Of a DNA stretch of 51,095 bases, positions 25,853 to 34,029 are shown piece after piece. Position 1 is the stretch's first letter. Each line of letters starts with the position of its first letter. Below the pieces are notes generated by a model, which was given only the letters and a program-made list of their open reading frames with translations, was not told the origin of the DNA and made no database searches. The stretch covers positions 1-51,095 of the forward strand of contig DAONDQ010000008.1 of NCBI GenBank assembly GCA_035402645.1. Reading direction: 5' to 3'. The position numbers were made by a program, and so were the translations under genes. The DNA is from DAONDQ01 sp035402645 (GTDB lineage: Bacteria > Cloacimonadota > Cloacimonadia > Cloacimonadales > DAONDQ01).

Positions 25853-26387
25853 CTATTTTTTCCACTTGGAAAATGTATAATTCGGTATCCGGCTGCTTGT
25901 ATGCGTCTGCACTTAATCCTGCCTTGTCACGGCATAAATGCTGAAGAAAGGTCTCAAGCCCCCATCCTGTTTCAGTTGCTACCTGCGGGAGAAACACACC
26001 ACTGCGAAATCCTCTTCTAACCCATACACCATCGATCCCTATCCGGATTTTCTTCCAGTCATCGATACTACTCAATGGTGAAAGGATGGAAATGGAGATT
26101 TGAATGTTATCCAGTTCTTTTCTGGAAAGACGGTTGAAACGAGGATCTTCCACTGCAGCAGCGATCGACATTTCCACTACTGCCTTGTAAAGAGGCTCGC
26201 GTGCCTGCATATGCCCGATACAACCCCGTAATTCACCATGCTGGGTGAGGGTCACAAAGACGGCTCTCTCTGCGAGTAAATCTGTATCTGTCGGTTTAGG
26301 CGGAAGGAGGGTGGTATCGGATTCCAGGTAGGATGCTATACTGGAGCGTGCCAAAGTGAGAAGATACTGCTTTTGTGTATCGTTCAT
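25845..26387 (-). CDS. amrA: AMMECR1-domain protein (AmmeMemoRadiSam system protein A)
   Basis: A 180-residue protein with the AMMECR1 signature LRGCIGHMQAREPLYKAVVE followed by AAAVEDPRF and ISISILSPL. In bacteria this domain is often encoded beside MEMO and radical SAM genes (AmmeMemoRadiSam A, B, C); neither is here. The biochemical role is not established for the family. It closes a minus-strand operon after the 84-residue protein and pepF. Its stop overlaps the reading frame of the outer-membrane remnant. Confidence 0.85.
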   Translation of the reverse strand: MNDTQKQYLLTLARSSIASYLESDTTLLPPKPTDTDLLAERAVFVTLTQHGELRGCIGHMQAREPLYKAVVEMSIAAAVEDPRFNRLSRKELDNIQISISILSPLSSIDDWKKIRIGIDGVWVRRGFRSGVFLPQVATETGWGLETFLQHLCRDKAGLSADAYKQPDTELYIFQVEKIEE

Positions 26388-26416
26388 GATATCCTCTTTA
26401 GGTCATTCGGTAGCGA

Positions 26417-28135
26417 TTATTCCAGTTCCTTCAATTCCTCTTTCACAAAGTCAACCAGTTCCTGCATGTATTCACTCGAGAAATCGAACTTGATACCCGC
26501 TGCCTTGTACAATTCATCAACAGGCTTGGAATAACCCAAATTCAGGAAGGATTGATACACATCGATTGCCTTTCTTCCATTTTGCCTGTAATTCTTGTAT
26601 ATTGCCAATGCACCGAGTTGTGCCATTCCATATTCAATGTAATAGAATGGGACTTCAAAGATATGAAGTTGGAACATCCAAGCGATCTTGCGCAAATCCA
26701 CTAAACCCGACCAATCAATTCCCACCCCGAATCTCTCAGAAAGTGACAGGAAGAAATTCCTTCTCTCTTCCGGTGTATGATCAGGATGCGTGTATATCCA
26801 CTGCTGGAAAGCATCCACTGTCATGCACCAGGGCATGAAGGCAAGAGTTCCTTCCAACTGGTCACGTTTCGCTTTCTTGAAGTCTTCCGGATTGGGATAG
26901 TATTCGCTCCAATGTTCCATGGTCAGTAATTCCATCGACATGGAAGCCAATTCCGCCACTTCTGAGGGCGTTTCACGATAATAGTCGATACTGATGTTGG
27001 GCATCGACATCGAATGCATGGCATGCCCTGATTCATGCAGAAGAGTAACAACATCCCGATGAAGTTTAACCGCATTCATGAAGATAAAGGAAGAACCAAG
27101 TTCGTTCAAACCATTATTATAACCACCGGGAGCCTTTCCCTTTCGATTCTCGAGGTCAAGCAAGCCGGTGTTCTGCATCTTGTTCAATTGCTGGGCATAC
27201 TCGGGTTTGACCTTGTTCAGGATCGTGATTGCCTTATCCACGAACTCATCCGTTGTCTCGAAGGGTTTCAGAATCTTTCCATCCAGGTCAACTGCAGTAT
27301 CCCAAGGACGAACGGTTTCCAATCCAAGCACCTGTCTTCTGTGTTCTGTTTTTTCCTTCAGGAATGGGAGAACAGTCTTTTCCACGGCATCATGGAACTT
27401 CATCAGATCATCGGGCGTGTATGCAAAGCGTCCCATGCTCTGATGCATGTAATCACGGAAATTTTCAAAGCCAGCATTCTTTGCCATTTGAATGCGAATT
27501 GCCTTCAGTTCATCGAACAGTTTGTCCAGTTCATCACTATGTTCCTGCATCTTTTTCATGCGCAGCGACCACGCTTCCTGGCGAATCTTCCTGTCGGGAT
27601 TCTTCAGATAGGTTCCCAATTGTGTAAGTGTACGTTCCTGACCATCAAAGGTCACTGTCATCTTGCCATAAATGGAACCATACTTGTTGTTGAGTTCCGT
27701 CTCCTGGATTTTCAAAGGTATATTCTCTTCTTTGAATAATTCGATGTAATTCGAGATGATCTTGTTCAAATGTCCATAGACTCTTGTATCCAGGTCTTTA
27801 CGATACGGACTGTTGTAAAACATCTTTTGTATCTCGAAATTATAGGGCATGATCTTGGAAACGATTCCGGAATAGAAATCTGTATAGTTTCTCTCGTAGG
27901 ATTCATCATCGGCATTCAGCGTCATGCGGATATAACGCCAGCTCATCTCATCCCCTATGATCTGTCCCAACTCCGTTGCCTTTTCCAGAAGTTTGATGAG
28001 ATCATCCGCCGAGTGAATTGGGAATTGGAGAAGATTTTTCAGTTCAATTTCCACAGTCTCCCATTTCGTGACATCCAAGTCCTTCGGATAGTATTTACGT
28101 GGAATCGGTTGAAGTTTTTCGTCTGTTAAATGCAT
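26417..28135 (-). CDS. pepF: Oligoendopeptidase F, M3 family
   Basis: A 572-residue cytosolic zinc peptidase. The zinc motif is HESGH in VTLLHESGHAMHS, with the downstream Glu in ETPSEVAELASMSMELL. The N-terminal helical M3 domain includes LGTYLKNPDRKIRQEAW. Substrates in known homologues are oligopeptides of about 7-20 residues, complementing the secreted M14 carboxypeptidase in peptide use. Length is typical. It lies 18 bases after the 84-residue gene and 29 before the AMMECR1 gene. Confidence 0.93.
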   Translation of the reverse strand: MHLTDEKLQPIPRKYYPKDLDVTKWETVEIELKNLLQFPIHSADDLIKLLEKATELGQIIGDEMSWRYIRMTLNADDESYERNYTDFYSGIVSKIMPYNFEIQKMFYNSPYRKDLDTRVYGHLNKIISNYIELFKEENIPLKIQETELNNKYGSIYGKMTVTFDGQERTLTQLGTYLKNPDRKIRQEAWSLRMKKMQEHSDELDKLFDELKAIRIQMAKNAGFENFRDYMHQSMGRFAYTPDDLMKFHDAVEKTVLPFLKEKTEHRRQVLGLETVRPWDTAVDLDGKILKPFETTDEFVDKAITILNKVKPEYAQQLNKMQNTGLLDLENRKGKAPGGYNNGLNELGSSFIFMNAVKLHRDVVTLLHESGHAMHSMSMPNISIDYYRETPSEVAELASMSMELLTMEHWSEYYPNPEDFKKAKRDQLEGTLAFMPWCMTVDAFQQWIYTHPDHTPEERRNFFLSLSERFGVGIDWSGLVDLRKIAWMFQLHIFEVPFYYIEYGMAQLGALAIYKNYRQNGRKAIDVYQSFLNLGYSKPVDELYKAAGIKFDFSSEYMQELVDFVKEELKELE

Positions 28136-28153
28136 ATTATATCCTTCGTCCGA

Positions 28154-28408
28154 TCATTCATCGGACTTTCCTTTATTTTCCTTTTTGGGGAGTGTGAATT
28201 TGTTCCCATCCCGTACGATCCTGCCTTGTCTCACCAAACTATCCACGATGACTTTGGCAAAATACTTGGCAGTTTGAAAATGACAGTCATCAGGAAAACT
28301 CTTTTTCATTTCCTGGGTTGTTGTTGAATCCACCCATTCCAGAATTTCATCGAATGAAACACCTTTATCAGTGATTTTACTTAGGATTTTACTTTCAATT
28401 GGTCTCAT
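28154..28408 (-). CDS. Small basic protein, winged-helix-like
   Basis: This 84-residue protein starts at ATG 28408 (MRPIESKILSKITDKG), preceded by AAAGG. A longer frame reaching 28510 lacks a ribosome site and overlaps the divergent HhH gene. It contains three predicted helices, then 'SLVRQGRIVRDGNKFTLP', which looks like the beta-wing of a winged-helix domain. The C-terminus is Lys-rich. First gene of the pepF-AMMECR1 operon. I do not recognise a family. Confidence 0.6.
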   Translation of the reverse strand: MRPIESKILSKITDKGVSFDEILEWVDSTTTQEMKKSFPDDCHFQTAKYFAKVIVDSLVRQGRIVRDGNKFTLPKKENKGKSDE

Positions 28409-28508
28409 GTTTAGCCTTTCCCATAAATTTTCTTTGCCAAGTTTCAGCGAAGTTATGAAGATTGTCAAAAGATTAAGTATGAAGTGCTGATATTTCCTTG
28501 GAGGGTAC

Positions 28509-29123
28509 ATGAGAAATTACCTGAGGGACTTCTTGACAGACAGGGAACAGAAGATATTGCTCTTCCTGTGTTTCTTCCTATTCGTTGGTCTTTTAGTTGG
28601 TTCGAGTACGAAGAAAATGAACACACTGGATCCGGTTGCTGCCGAGAGTCTCAAGCAGGCGATCGCAGAACCCGTTCTGTTGATGGTTGATATCCGTACT
28701 GCCAATCGAGAAGAACTGATGAGTCTACCTGGCATTGGCGAAAAGAAAGCGGATGACATTCTGGCATATCGAAACGAACATGGCTTTAGCGCTTGCAATG
28801 ACTTGCTGGAAATCAAGGGAATTGGACCCAAAACGCTTGAGAAACTGAAGCCCAACCTTGTTTGGTTCGGTTCTGAAATCGATACGCTGAAAATCACACA
28901 TATTGACAAAAAACCTGTTTTCTCTGGAAAGGTGAATATAAACAAGGCATCTGCCGATGAATTGATGCAGTTGCCGGGGATTGGACCTGTGAAGGCACAA
29001 GCCATCATCGATAAGCGTACTGACCTGAAAGGTTTTACCGATATCGAGCATATCATGGAAGTGAAAGGAATTGGTCCAAAGACCTTCGAAAAAATGAAAG
29101 ATATGATCACGACGGGAGATTAG
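28509..29123 (+). CDS. Membrane-anchored double helix-hairpin-helix protein (ComEA-like)
   Basis: A 204-residue protein. One N-terminal membrane segment (about residues 15-33, ILLFLCFFLFVGLLVG) is followed by two tandem HhH domains, about 60-117 and 140-200. Each has the form of ComEA: 'TANREELMSLPGIGEKKADD' and 'NKASADELMQLPGIGPVKAQ', followed by F-x-D/N and a second GIGPKT hairpin. ComEA proteins bind DNA at the cell envelope for uptake; a doubled version is less usual. It opens a plus-strand run ending with cysS. Competence is inferred; no ComEC is in the window. Confidence 0.85.
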   Translation: MRNYLRDFLTDREQKILLFLCFFLFVGLLVGSSTKKMNTLDPVAAESLKQAIAEPVLLMVDIRTANREELMSLPGIGEKKADDILAYRNEHGFSACNDLLEIKGIGPKTLEKLKPNLVWFGSEIDTLKITHIDKKPVFSGKVNINKASADELMQLPGIGPVKAQAIIDKRTDLKGFTDIEHIMEVKGIGPKTFEKMKDMITTGD

Positions 29124-29126
29124 ACT

Positions 29127-29762
29127 ATGACAATGTCAGGTAATCGGGATTCCCTTCCACCTACTTGGACTTTAGCACGTTTATACGAGGAACAGAACCA
29201 GTATATGGATGCCCTTGCAGCGTATGAACAGATTCGAAAGACCAGTCCCGACCCACAGGTGGATGAAGCGATCGAGAGACTTCTGCGCAAGATACTCATT
29301 GAATCCAATGCTCCCTATGATCCGCTCATCGACCAGATATTCACTCCCGAGGATAAGATCAAATTCCGTATTGCTCCCACTGAAATCTGTGAAACATACG
29401 ATAAAGCCATGTCCCAGACTTCGATCAAACAGGTAACAGATGATATCCTGGCAGAAGAAGAAGAGGAAGATATCCAGATCATCCTCCCAAGTGAGCCTTT
29501 CACCGAGAAGATAGCACCTGCCGAACCTCCTGTATCGGGTATCGATAAGGAAGAACTGATGCGTCATATCATTACAGCGAAGGAGAATCTCGGGGAAGGC
29601 ATGACCACTGAAGAGAAGAAGGCTGTGTATGATATGTCGATCGTACAACTCATTGACCTCTTCCAGGCTTTTCTCGGCAAAGATAGAAAGATTACGGAAC
29701 TGAAGATTCGGGATTTAATAGAATTCTGGCAGGATATACAATTAGAATATGGCAGTGAATAA
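29127..29762 (+). CDS. TPR-like protein of unknown function
   Basis: A 211-residue soluble protein. Residues 15-45 (WTLARLYEEQNQYMDALAAY) form a TPR-like helix pair. A central acidic segment includes EEEEEDIQIILPSEP, and the C-terminal about 80 residues are helical. It starts 3 bases after the HhH gene stop, indicating one transcript, and overlaps the next small gene by 14 bases. I know no family that fits fully; a scaffold role is a guess. Confidence 0.7.
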   Translation: MTMSGNRDSLPPTWTLARLYEEQNQYMDALAAYEQIRKTSPDPQVDEAIERLLRKILIESNAPYDPLIDQIFTPEDKIKFRIAPTEICETYDKAMSQTSIKQVTDDILAEEEEEDIQIILPSEPFTEKIAPAEPPVSGIDKEELMRHIITAKENLGEGMTTEEKKAVYDMSIVQLIDLFQAFLGKDRKITELKIRDLIEFWQDIQLEYGSE

Positions 29763-29901
29763 AAAGACAAAACCCCCAAAATATAATGTTCTTTGTACCC
29801 GTTGCGTGAACAAGTGCAAGCAGATAAAGAATTCAAAACTCGTGGCTTGTCCCCATTTTGAACCAATGGAGGTTCAACTGGAATTCAAGTTCAAGAAATA
29901 A
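29749..29901 (+). CDS. 50-residue zinc-ribbon-type protein
   Basis: This 50-codon frame starts with ATG at 29749 inside the preceding gene's end (AGGATA upstream) and ends TAA at 29901. The sequence has C16, C19, C23 and C34-P-H36, i.e. CTRCVNKC and ACPHF, a likely metal-binding knuckle in a Lys-rich context. It lies between the TPR-like gene and rsmD, which starts 45 bases later. The tight overlap with the upstream gene, the ribosome site and the cysteine arrangement argue for a real gene, though short. Function unknown. Confidence 0.6.
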   Translation: MAVNKKTKPPKYNVLCTRCVNKCKQIKNSKLVACPHFEPMEVQLEFKFKK

Positions 29902-29946
29902 TTGTTAGTTTTTTTAGTTTTTAGTTGTTAGTTAAATAGGAAACCC

Positions 29947-30513
29947 ATGCGTATCATTGCAGGCAAATTCAAGAAGCGTTCACTATATTCCGTTCCCGGG
30001 GTCACAACCCGTCCCACCACGGATTTCATGAGAGAAGTCATCTTCTCTGTCGTTCAGGATTTTACCGGTCAGCGAATCCTCGACCTCTTTGCCGGAACGG
30101 GTGCACTTGCCTTTGAAGCCCTCAGCCGCGGTGCTGAATATGCAGACCTCGTGGAAATGGCTCAACCTGCAATCAGTACGATCGTCAGGAACATGGAATA
30201 TCTCCGCTGCGGTGATTCCATCCATATTCACAGGCAGAAAGTGGCGACTTTCCTGTCCAAGACAGACCTGAAATTTGATTCAGTATTCATGGATCCGCCC
30301 TATGACAAGAAACTGGTCAACCAGGCATTGGAATTGGTATTTGCCAATCAAATCATCCTTCCTGGCGGTCATGTCATAGTGGAGCATTCAGCTCAGGAAA
30401 AGATTCATCCTGAATTTCATGATTATATTATTTACGAAAAGAAATCGAAGCTTTCCATGGTAACCATCCTGAAAGCAGCAGAAGAGAAGGAGGACTCAAA
30501 TGAAGATATATAA
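29947..30513 (+). CDS. rsmD: 16S rRNA (guanine966-N2)-methyltransferase
   Basis: A 188-residue SAM-dependent methyltransferase. Motif I is ILDLFAGTGALAFEALSRGA (residues about 44-63); the catalytic DPPY is in FMDPPYDKK; the N-terminus MRIIAGKFKKRSL is typical. It modifies G966 of 16S rRNA. The gene overlaps cysS by 14 bases. In many bacteria rsmD pairs with coaD; here it precedes cysS. Confidence 0.94.
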   Translation: MRIIAGKFKKRSLYSVPGVTTRPTTDFMREVIFSVVQDFTGQRILDLFAGTGALAFEALSRGAEYADLVEMAQPAISTIVRNMEYLRCGDSIHIHRQKVATFLSKTDLKFDSVFMDPPYDKKLVNQALELVFANQIILPGGHVIVEHSAQEKIHPEFHDYIIYEKKSKLSMVTILKAAEEKEDSNEDI

Positions 30514-31909
30514 CACTCTCACCGGGAAGAAAGAGGAATTCATCTCCATTGAACCGGAAAAGGTGAAGATGTATGTCTGCGGTCCTACCGTATATAATTA
30601 TTTCCACATCGGCAATGCACGCCCCTTCCTATTTTTTGACGTTGTTCGCCGTTATTTCCAGTATCTTGGTTACCAAGTCACATTCGTGCAGAATATCACG
30701 GATATCGATGACAAGATCATAGAGCAGTCCATTCGGGAGGGAATTCCCTTCCAATCCATTGCGGACAAATACATCAAGGCTTATTACGAGGATCTGGATA
30801 AACTCGGAATCGGAAGAGCGGATATTCAACCCCGGGCTACATCCGCTGTCCCGGAAATGGTGAATCTCATCCAGAAATTGATCGAGACTGGTCATGCCTA
30901 TGAAATGAACGGAGATGTCTATTTTTCTGTGGAATCCGATCCCGATTATGGAAAACTCTCCGGCAAAAAGATCGAAGACCAGAGAGCTGGAGCTCGTGTA
31001 GAAGCGAACTTGGAAAAGAAGCATCCGGGTGATTTCACCTTATGGAAGAGATCAAAACCCGGTGAACCTGTCTGGCAAAGCCCTTGGGGGGAAGGACGTC
31101 CGGGCTGGCACACGGAATGTGTGGTTCTCTCCCGTGAAAACCTGGGGGAGACCTTTGACATCCACGGAGGCGGCATTGACCTGGTATTCCCTCATCACGA
31201 GAATGAAATGGCACAGGCTGAATGCCTGAACCATAAACCGCTTGCCCGTTATTGGATGCATAACGGCTTTCTGAATATCGAAGGTGAAAAGATGTCCAAG
31301 AGCGAAGGCAATTTCTTCACCGCACGTGAAGTTTTGGCAGAATACTCTGCCGAAGCCATCCGTTTCTTTTTCCTTTCCAAGCATTATCGCAGCCCAATCG
31401 ATTTCAATCGTGCCATCCTCGAGGAATCGGATAAGGCTGTACGCAATTTCTATGAAACCTTCAAGATCATTGATTTTGCTTCCTTCAAGGAAGATGACAT
31501 TCGGTTTAAAATCGAAGGGCATCTGCATGAAGAAATGCTCCAAACGTGGGAAAACAGGTTCAGGGAAGCCATGGACGATGATTTTAACACGGCAAAAGCA
31601 CTTGCCATCCTGTTCGATTTGAACAAGAATGCACGCAGCAGTGAATTCCCGCAGGACGTGAAGATTGTTTTCACCCAATTATTATATAATTTTGGTAGAG
31701 TCCTTGGTTTCTTCCGTGATTTGAGTGCTTATGATGTAAAACCTACTGACAGTATGGTAGAATCTCTTGTCCAAATGTTGATTCAATGCCGGAACAAGGC
31801 AAAGGCGAACAAGGACTGGGCAACTGCTGACAGCATCCGCAAAGAACTGACGGAACTTGGTATCGAACTCATGGATACCAAGGACGGAACGACGTACAGA
31901 ATCATTTAA
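30500..31909 (+). CDS. cysS: Cysteinyl-tRNA synthetase
   Basis: A 469-residue class I synthetase. HIGNARPFLFFD is the HIGH motif (residues about 36-40), KMSKSEGN the KMSKS motif (about 265), and the zinc-binding Cys and His residues lie in YVCGPTVY, TECV and HHENE. The C-terminal DALR domain is present. Its start lies 14 bases inside rsmD, with GGAGG ahead of the ATG, so the pair is coupled. Confidence 0.97.
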   Translation: MKIYNTLTGKKEEFISIEPEKVKMYVCGPTVYNYFHIGNARPFLFFDVVRRYFQYLGYQVTFVQNITDIDDKIIEQSIREGIPFQSIADKYIKAYYEDLDKLGIGRADIQPRATSAVPEMVNLIQKLIETGHAYEMNGDVYFSVESDPDYGKLSGKKIEDQRAGARVEANLEKKHPGDFTLWKRSKPGEPVWQSPWGEGRPGWHTECVVLSRENLGETFDIHGGGIDLVFPHHENEMAQAECLNHKPLARYWMHNGFLNIEGEKMSKSEGNFFTAREVLAEYSAEAIRFFFLSKHYRSPIDFNRAILEESDKAVRNFYETFKIIDFASFKEDDIRFKIEGHLHEEMLQTWENRFREAMDDDFNTAKALAILFDLNKNARSSEFPQDVKIVFTQLLYNFGRVLGFFRDLSAYDVKPTDSMVESLVQMLIQCRNKAKANKDWATADSIRKELTELGIELMDTKDGTTYRII

Positions 31910-32310
31910 TAGTTAAGAAGTAAGAGATAAGAAGTAAGAATTTCAGTGGAACGCTGTCTTTTAGACAGTGCTATGTGGTCTTTTAGACCATGTATATATG
32001 GTAATTAAAGCAGAAAGCTAAGAAGTAAGAGTATCGGTGGAACGCTGTCTTTCAGACGGTGCTATGTGGTCTTTTAGACCATGTATTTATATGGTAATTA
32101 AAGCAGAAAGTTAAGAAGTAAGAGTATCGGTGGAACGCTGTCTTTCAGACAGTGCTATGTGGTCTTTTAGACCATGTATATAGCGTAATTAAAGCAGAAA
32201 GTTAAGAAGTAAGAGTTTCAGTGGAACGCTGTCTTTCAGACGGTGCTATGTGGTCTTTTAGACCAAGTATTTATGATTATTTGTTAAGTTAAGGGTTATT
32301 GGAGTGTAAT
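31910..32310. other. Intergenic repeat region between cysS and the Sel1 gene
   Basis: 401 bases. Almost all of it is four tandem units (next entry). The remaining 3' bases hold TTGGAG, the ribosome site for the Sel1 protein. No terminator of classical form follows cysS; the first repeat hairpins could serve that purpose, but they lack T-runs. Confidence 0.6.
31914..32270. repeat. Four tandem twin-hairpin repeats (TTT-loop class)
   Basis: Four units of 91-93 bases start their constant TGGAACG at 31947, 32038, 32131 and 32222. In each, TGGAACG is followed by CTGTCT, a 3-nt loop (TTT or TTC), AGACAG or AGACGG, linker TGCTATG, TGGTCT, TTT, AGACCA. Between units lie TGTATATATGG, TAATTAAAGCAG and AAAGTTAAGAAGTAAGAG. 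Spacing is the same as in the CCC-loop class at 34271 and near the RAYT gene: 7-6-3-6-7-6-3-6. Units 2-4 differ in one base of the right arm (A or G), still compatible with G-U pairing. Confidence 0.9.
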
Positions 32311-33183
32311 ATGAAAAAGATGTATGTGTTTTTCATGACAATTTGCGTTTCATGTATGTTTCAATTTTTGTTTGCCGACAGCATTCATCCTGCACCGTAC
32401 AAGATCGTCCTCGATAAGGACTGGCGACTCATGGTCAAACAGCAGTCACAGCATGGTTCCAATGGTGCCGGATATGTACGGCCAGCCGGAGAGAGTGAGC
32501 AGGATTTCGAAAAGAGAATGCTGAAATCCGCCGAAAAAGGCAAGGTGAAGTCACAATATCAACTTGGATGCTTTTACTATGACAAACAGCGATTTGAGGA
32601 AGCTTTCAACTGGTTCAGGAAAGCCGCGGACCAGGGAATGTCCAAAGCGCAGTATGAAGCGGGGTTGTGTTATCTGAACGGTGAAGGAACCGCTATGAAT
32701 CAGGAGCAAGCCTTCAAATGGTTCATGCAGTCAGCCGGGCAGGGAAATCCCCTTGCCGAATTCCAGGTTGGTAATTGTTATAAGGATGGGATCGGTATTT
32801 CTCCCGACATTAAGCAGGCATTGTCCTGGTGGTCTGCGGCTGCGAAGCATAAGAGTGCGGATGCCCAGTTTGCCTTGGGATATCACTTCTACACGGGACA
32901 GGATGTTGCTCGGGATTATGATCAGGCATTCAAATGGTTCAGTAAATCTGCGGATGCAAATAATGCATACGCTCAAAACTACATGGGGAAATGCAGCTAT
33001 GAAGGGAATGGCGTGAAGAAGGATACTGCCAAAGCATATACCTGGTGGCTGATTGCCATTCAAAACGGATACAATGATGCAATAGACAGCCGGGATATGG
33101 CAGAGGAATTCCTCTCACCGGATCAGGTCACCAATGCCAAAAAGGAAGCACAGCGCTGGCTTCTTGTCCATATGCAAGATTAA
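32311..33183 (+). CDS. Secreted Sel1-repeat protein
   Basis: The start is ATG 32311 (MKKMYVFFMTICVSCMFQFL) with TTGGAGTG upstream, rather than the TTG 12 bases earlier. The product is 290 residues with a signal peptide to about residue 23. From about 75 on there are five or six Sel1 (short TPR-like) repeats of about 36 residues, seen as SQYQLGCFYYDKQRFEEAFN, AQYEAGLCYLNGEG and AEFQVGNCYKDGIG. Such solenoids mediate protein interactions at the periplasm or surface. Target unknown. It marks the start of the accessory island and is followed by a terminator. Confidence 0.88.
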   Translation: MKKMYVFFMTICVSCMFQFLFADSIHPAPYKIVLDKDWRLMVKQQSQHGSNGAGYVRPAGESEQDFEKRMLKSAEKGKVKSQYQLGCFYYDKQRFEEAFNWFRKAADQGMSKAQYEAGLCYLNGEGTAMNQEQAFKWFMQSAGQGNPLAEFQVGNCYKDGIGISPDIKQALSWWSAAAKHKSADAQFALGYHFYTGQDVARDYDQAFKWFSKSADANNAYAQNYMGKCSYEGNGVKKDTAKAYTWWLIAIQNGYNDAIDSRDMAEEFLSPDQVTNAKKEAQRWLLVHMQD

Positions 33184-33208
33184 TTTGCTCGATCCACATG
33201 AAAAACAG

Positions 33209-33234
33209 AAGCCCCTTCAATTTGAAGGGGCTTT
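33209..33234 (+). terminator. Terminator after Sel1 gene
   Basis: AAGCCCCTTCAA (33209-33220) and its complement TTGAAGGGGCTT (33222-33233) form a strong stem, with the practical loop near CAATTTG and a short TTT after it. Confidence 0.75.
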
Positions 33235-33443
33235 GTAGTGTGTGGAGGTCAAGCAAAATGAGCATATATTATGTTTTGCTCATGGATTTAGAAAGAAGGT
33301 AGAGGAGAAGGAAGAACTTTTTTTCATAAATCCCAACACAGTATGATGCTCTCTAATATATAAGTGCGCAAATATGGGTTGGTTGGTGGACAGCCTGAAT
33401 GCAAGTGATTGATATTATAGGTTATGTGACAGCAAATCCTCCA

Positions 33444-33466
33444 CACGATATGAACTGCATATCGTG
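33444..33466. repeat. Perfect 9-base hairpin
   Basis: CACGATATG (33444-33452) and CATATCGTG (33458-33466) enclose AACTG. No T-run follows, so a terminator is unlikely. Confidence 0.6.
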
Positions 33467-33749
33467 CCTCAAAGAACAACATGAGAAAATGATACAAACA
33501 AACACTAATCAACCCATCACCGACCCCCAACCGTCCCCTAAATCTTAAGAGAATCTTGGGAGAGGCTTAAGGGATGGTTAAGGGAGGCTTAAGGGTCTTT
33601 CTTTGGTACTCGTCTGGACATTCGTTGGTTGGAAACACATGAAAATATGGTGGGCTGTTCGGTTTGCATTGTCATCCTTGCGAATGCGGGGATCCATTCC
33701 TCCCATTTGCAAAGGGAGATGCCCGAAGGGCAGAGAGTTAGATCGTACC

Positions 33750-33793
33750 ACAGTTTTTCCAAACTGTTTATTTAAGTGGGTTTCCCAACCCAC
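33750..33793. repeat. Twin hairpin with 7-base arms and 4-base loops
   Basis: ACAGTTT-TTCC-AAACTGT (33750-33767), then TTATTTAA, then GTGGGTT-TCCC-AACCCAC (33776-33793). All arms pair perfectly. The two loops are similar (TTCC/TCCC) while the arms are unlike. Confidence 0.7.
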
Positions 33794-33824
33794 GAATTCC
33801 CGTATTACTTGTCATCTTTGCGAA

Positions 33825-33916
33825 GCGTTGTACTGAGCTTGTCGAAGTGAAGGGGGGTAGAGAGACAATTCCCCCCTTGGGCGTTGTACTGAGCTTGTCG
33901 AAGTGAAGGGGGGTAG
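33825..33916. repeat. Two 36-base direct repeats
   Basis: The same 36 bases, starting GCGTTGTACTGAGC and ending AAGGGGGGTAG, occur at 33825-33860 and 33881-33916. Between them, CCCCCCTT at 33871-33878 is complementary to the AAGGGGGG end of the second copy. The core TGAGCTTGTCGAAG is a motif seen dispersed in many bacterial genomes. Confidence 0.8.
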
Positions 33917-33943
33917 GGGGGTCTTATTATACTTGGATTGTCA

Positions 33944-33962
33944 TTCCCGACCTGATCGGGAA
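33944..33962. repeat. TTCCCGA hairpin
   Basis: TTCCCGA (33944-33950) and TCGGGAA (33956-33962) enclose CCTGA. The surrounding words (TCATTCCCGACCTGATCGGG) resemble a widespread dispersed intergenic hairpin. Confidence 0.6.
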
Positions 33963-33984
33963 TCCATGCCATACTTTTGTTGAG

Positions 33985-34029
33985 TGTTACCTATGTGCCC
34001 AGTTTAAAATGTAACCCATGTGCCCGGTT
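33985..34029. mobile_element. Possible solo end of an IS21-family element
   Basis: Two 20-base direct repeats lie 25 bases apart: TGTTACCTATGTGCCCAGTT (33985-34004) and TGTAACCCATGTGCCCGGTT (34010-34029). Multiple direct repeats with the words ACCTATGTGCCC are typical of IS21 (IstA/IstB) ends. No istA, istB or second end is present in the window, so this is at most a remnant. Confidence 0.5.

Noticed and set aside
27035..27739. 234-codon plus-strand frame opposite pepF
   Set aside because: Long but antisense to an M3 peptidase with full motifs; no ribosome site.
31914..32270. CRISPR-like array (four regular repeats of about 92 bases)
   Set aside because: The units are almost identical throughout, with no unique spacers of constant length, and no cas gene is nearby. 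The internal twin hairpins fit REP-like elements better.
33603..33836. 77-codon frame in the gene-free block
   Set aside because: It runs through palindromic elements, has no ribosome site and no recognisable protein features.
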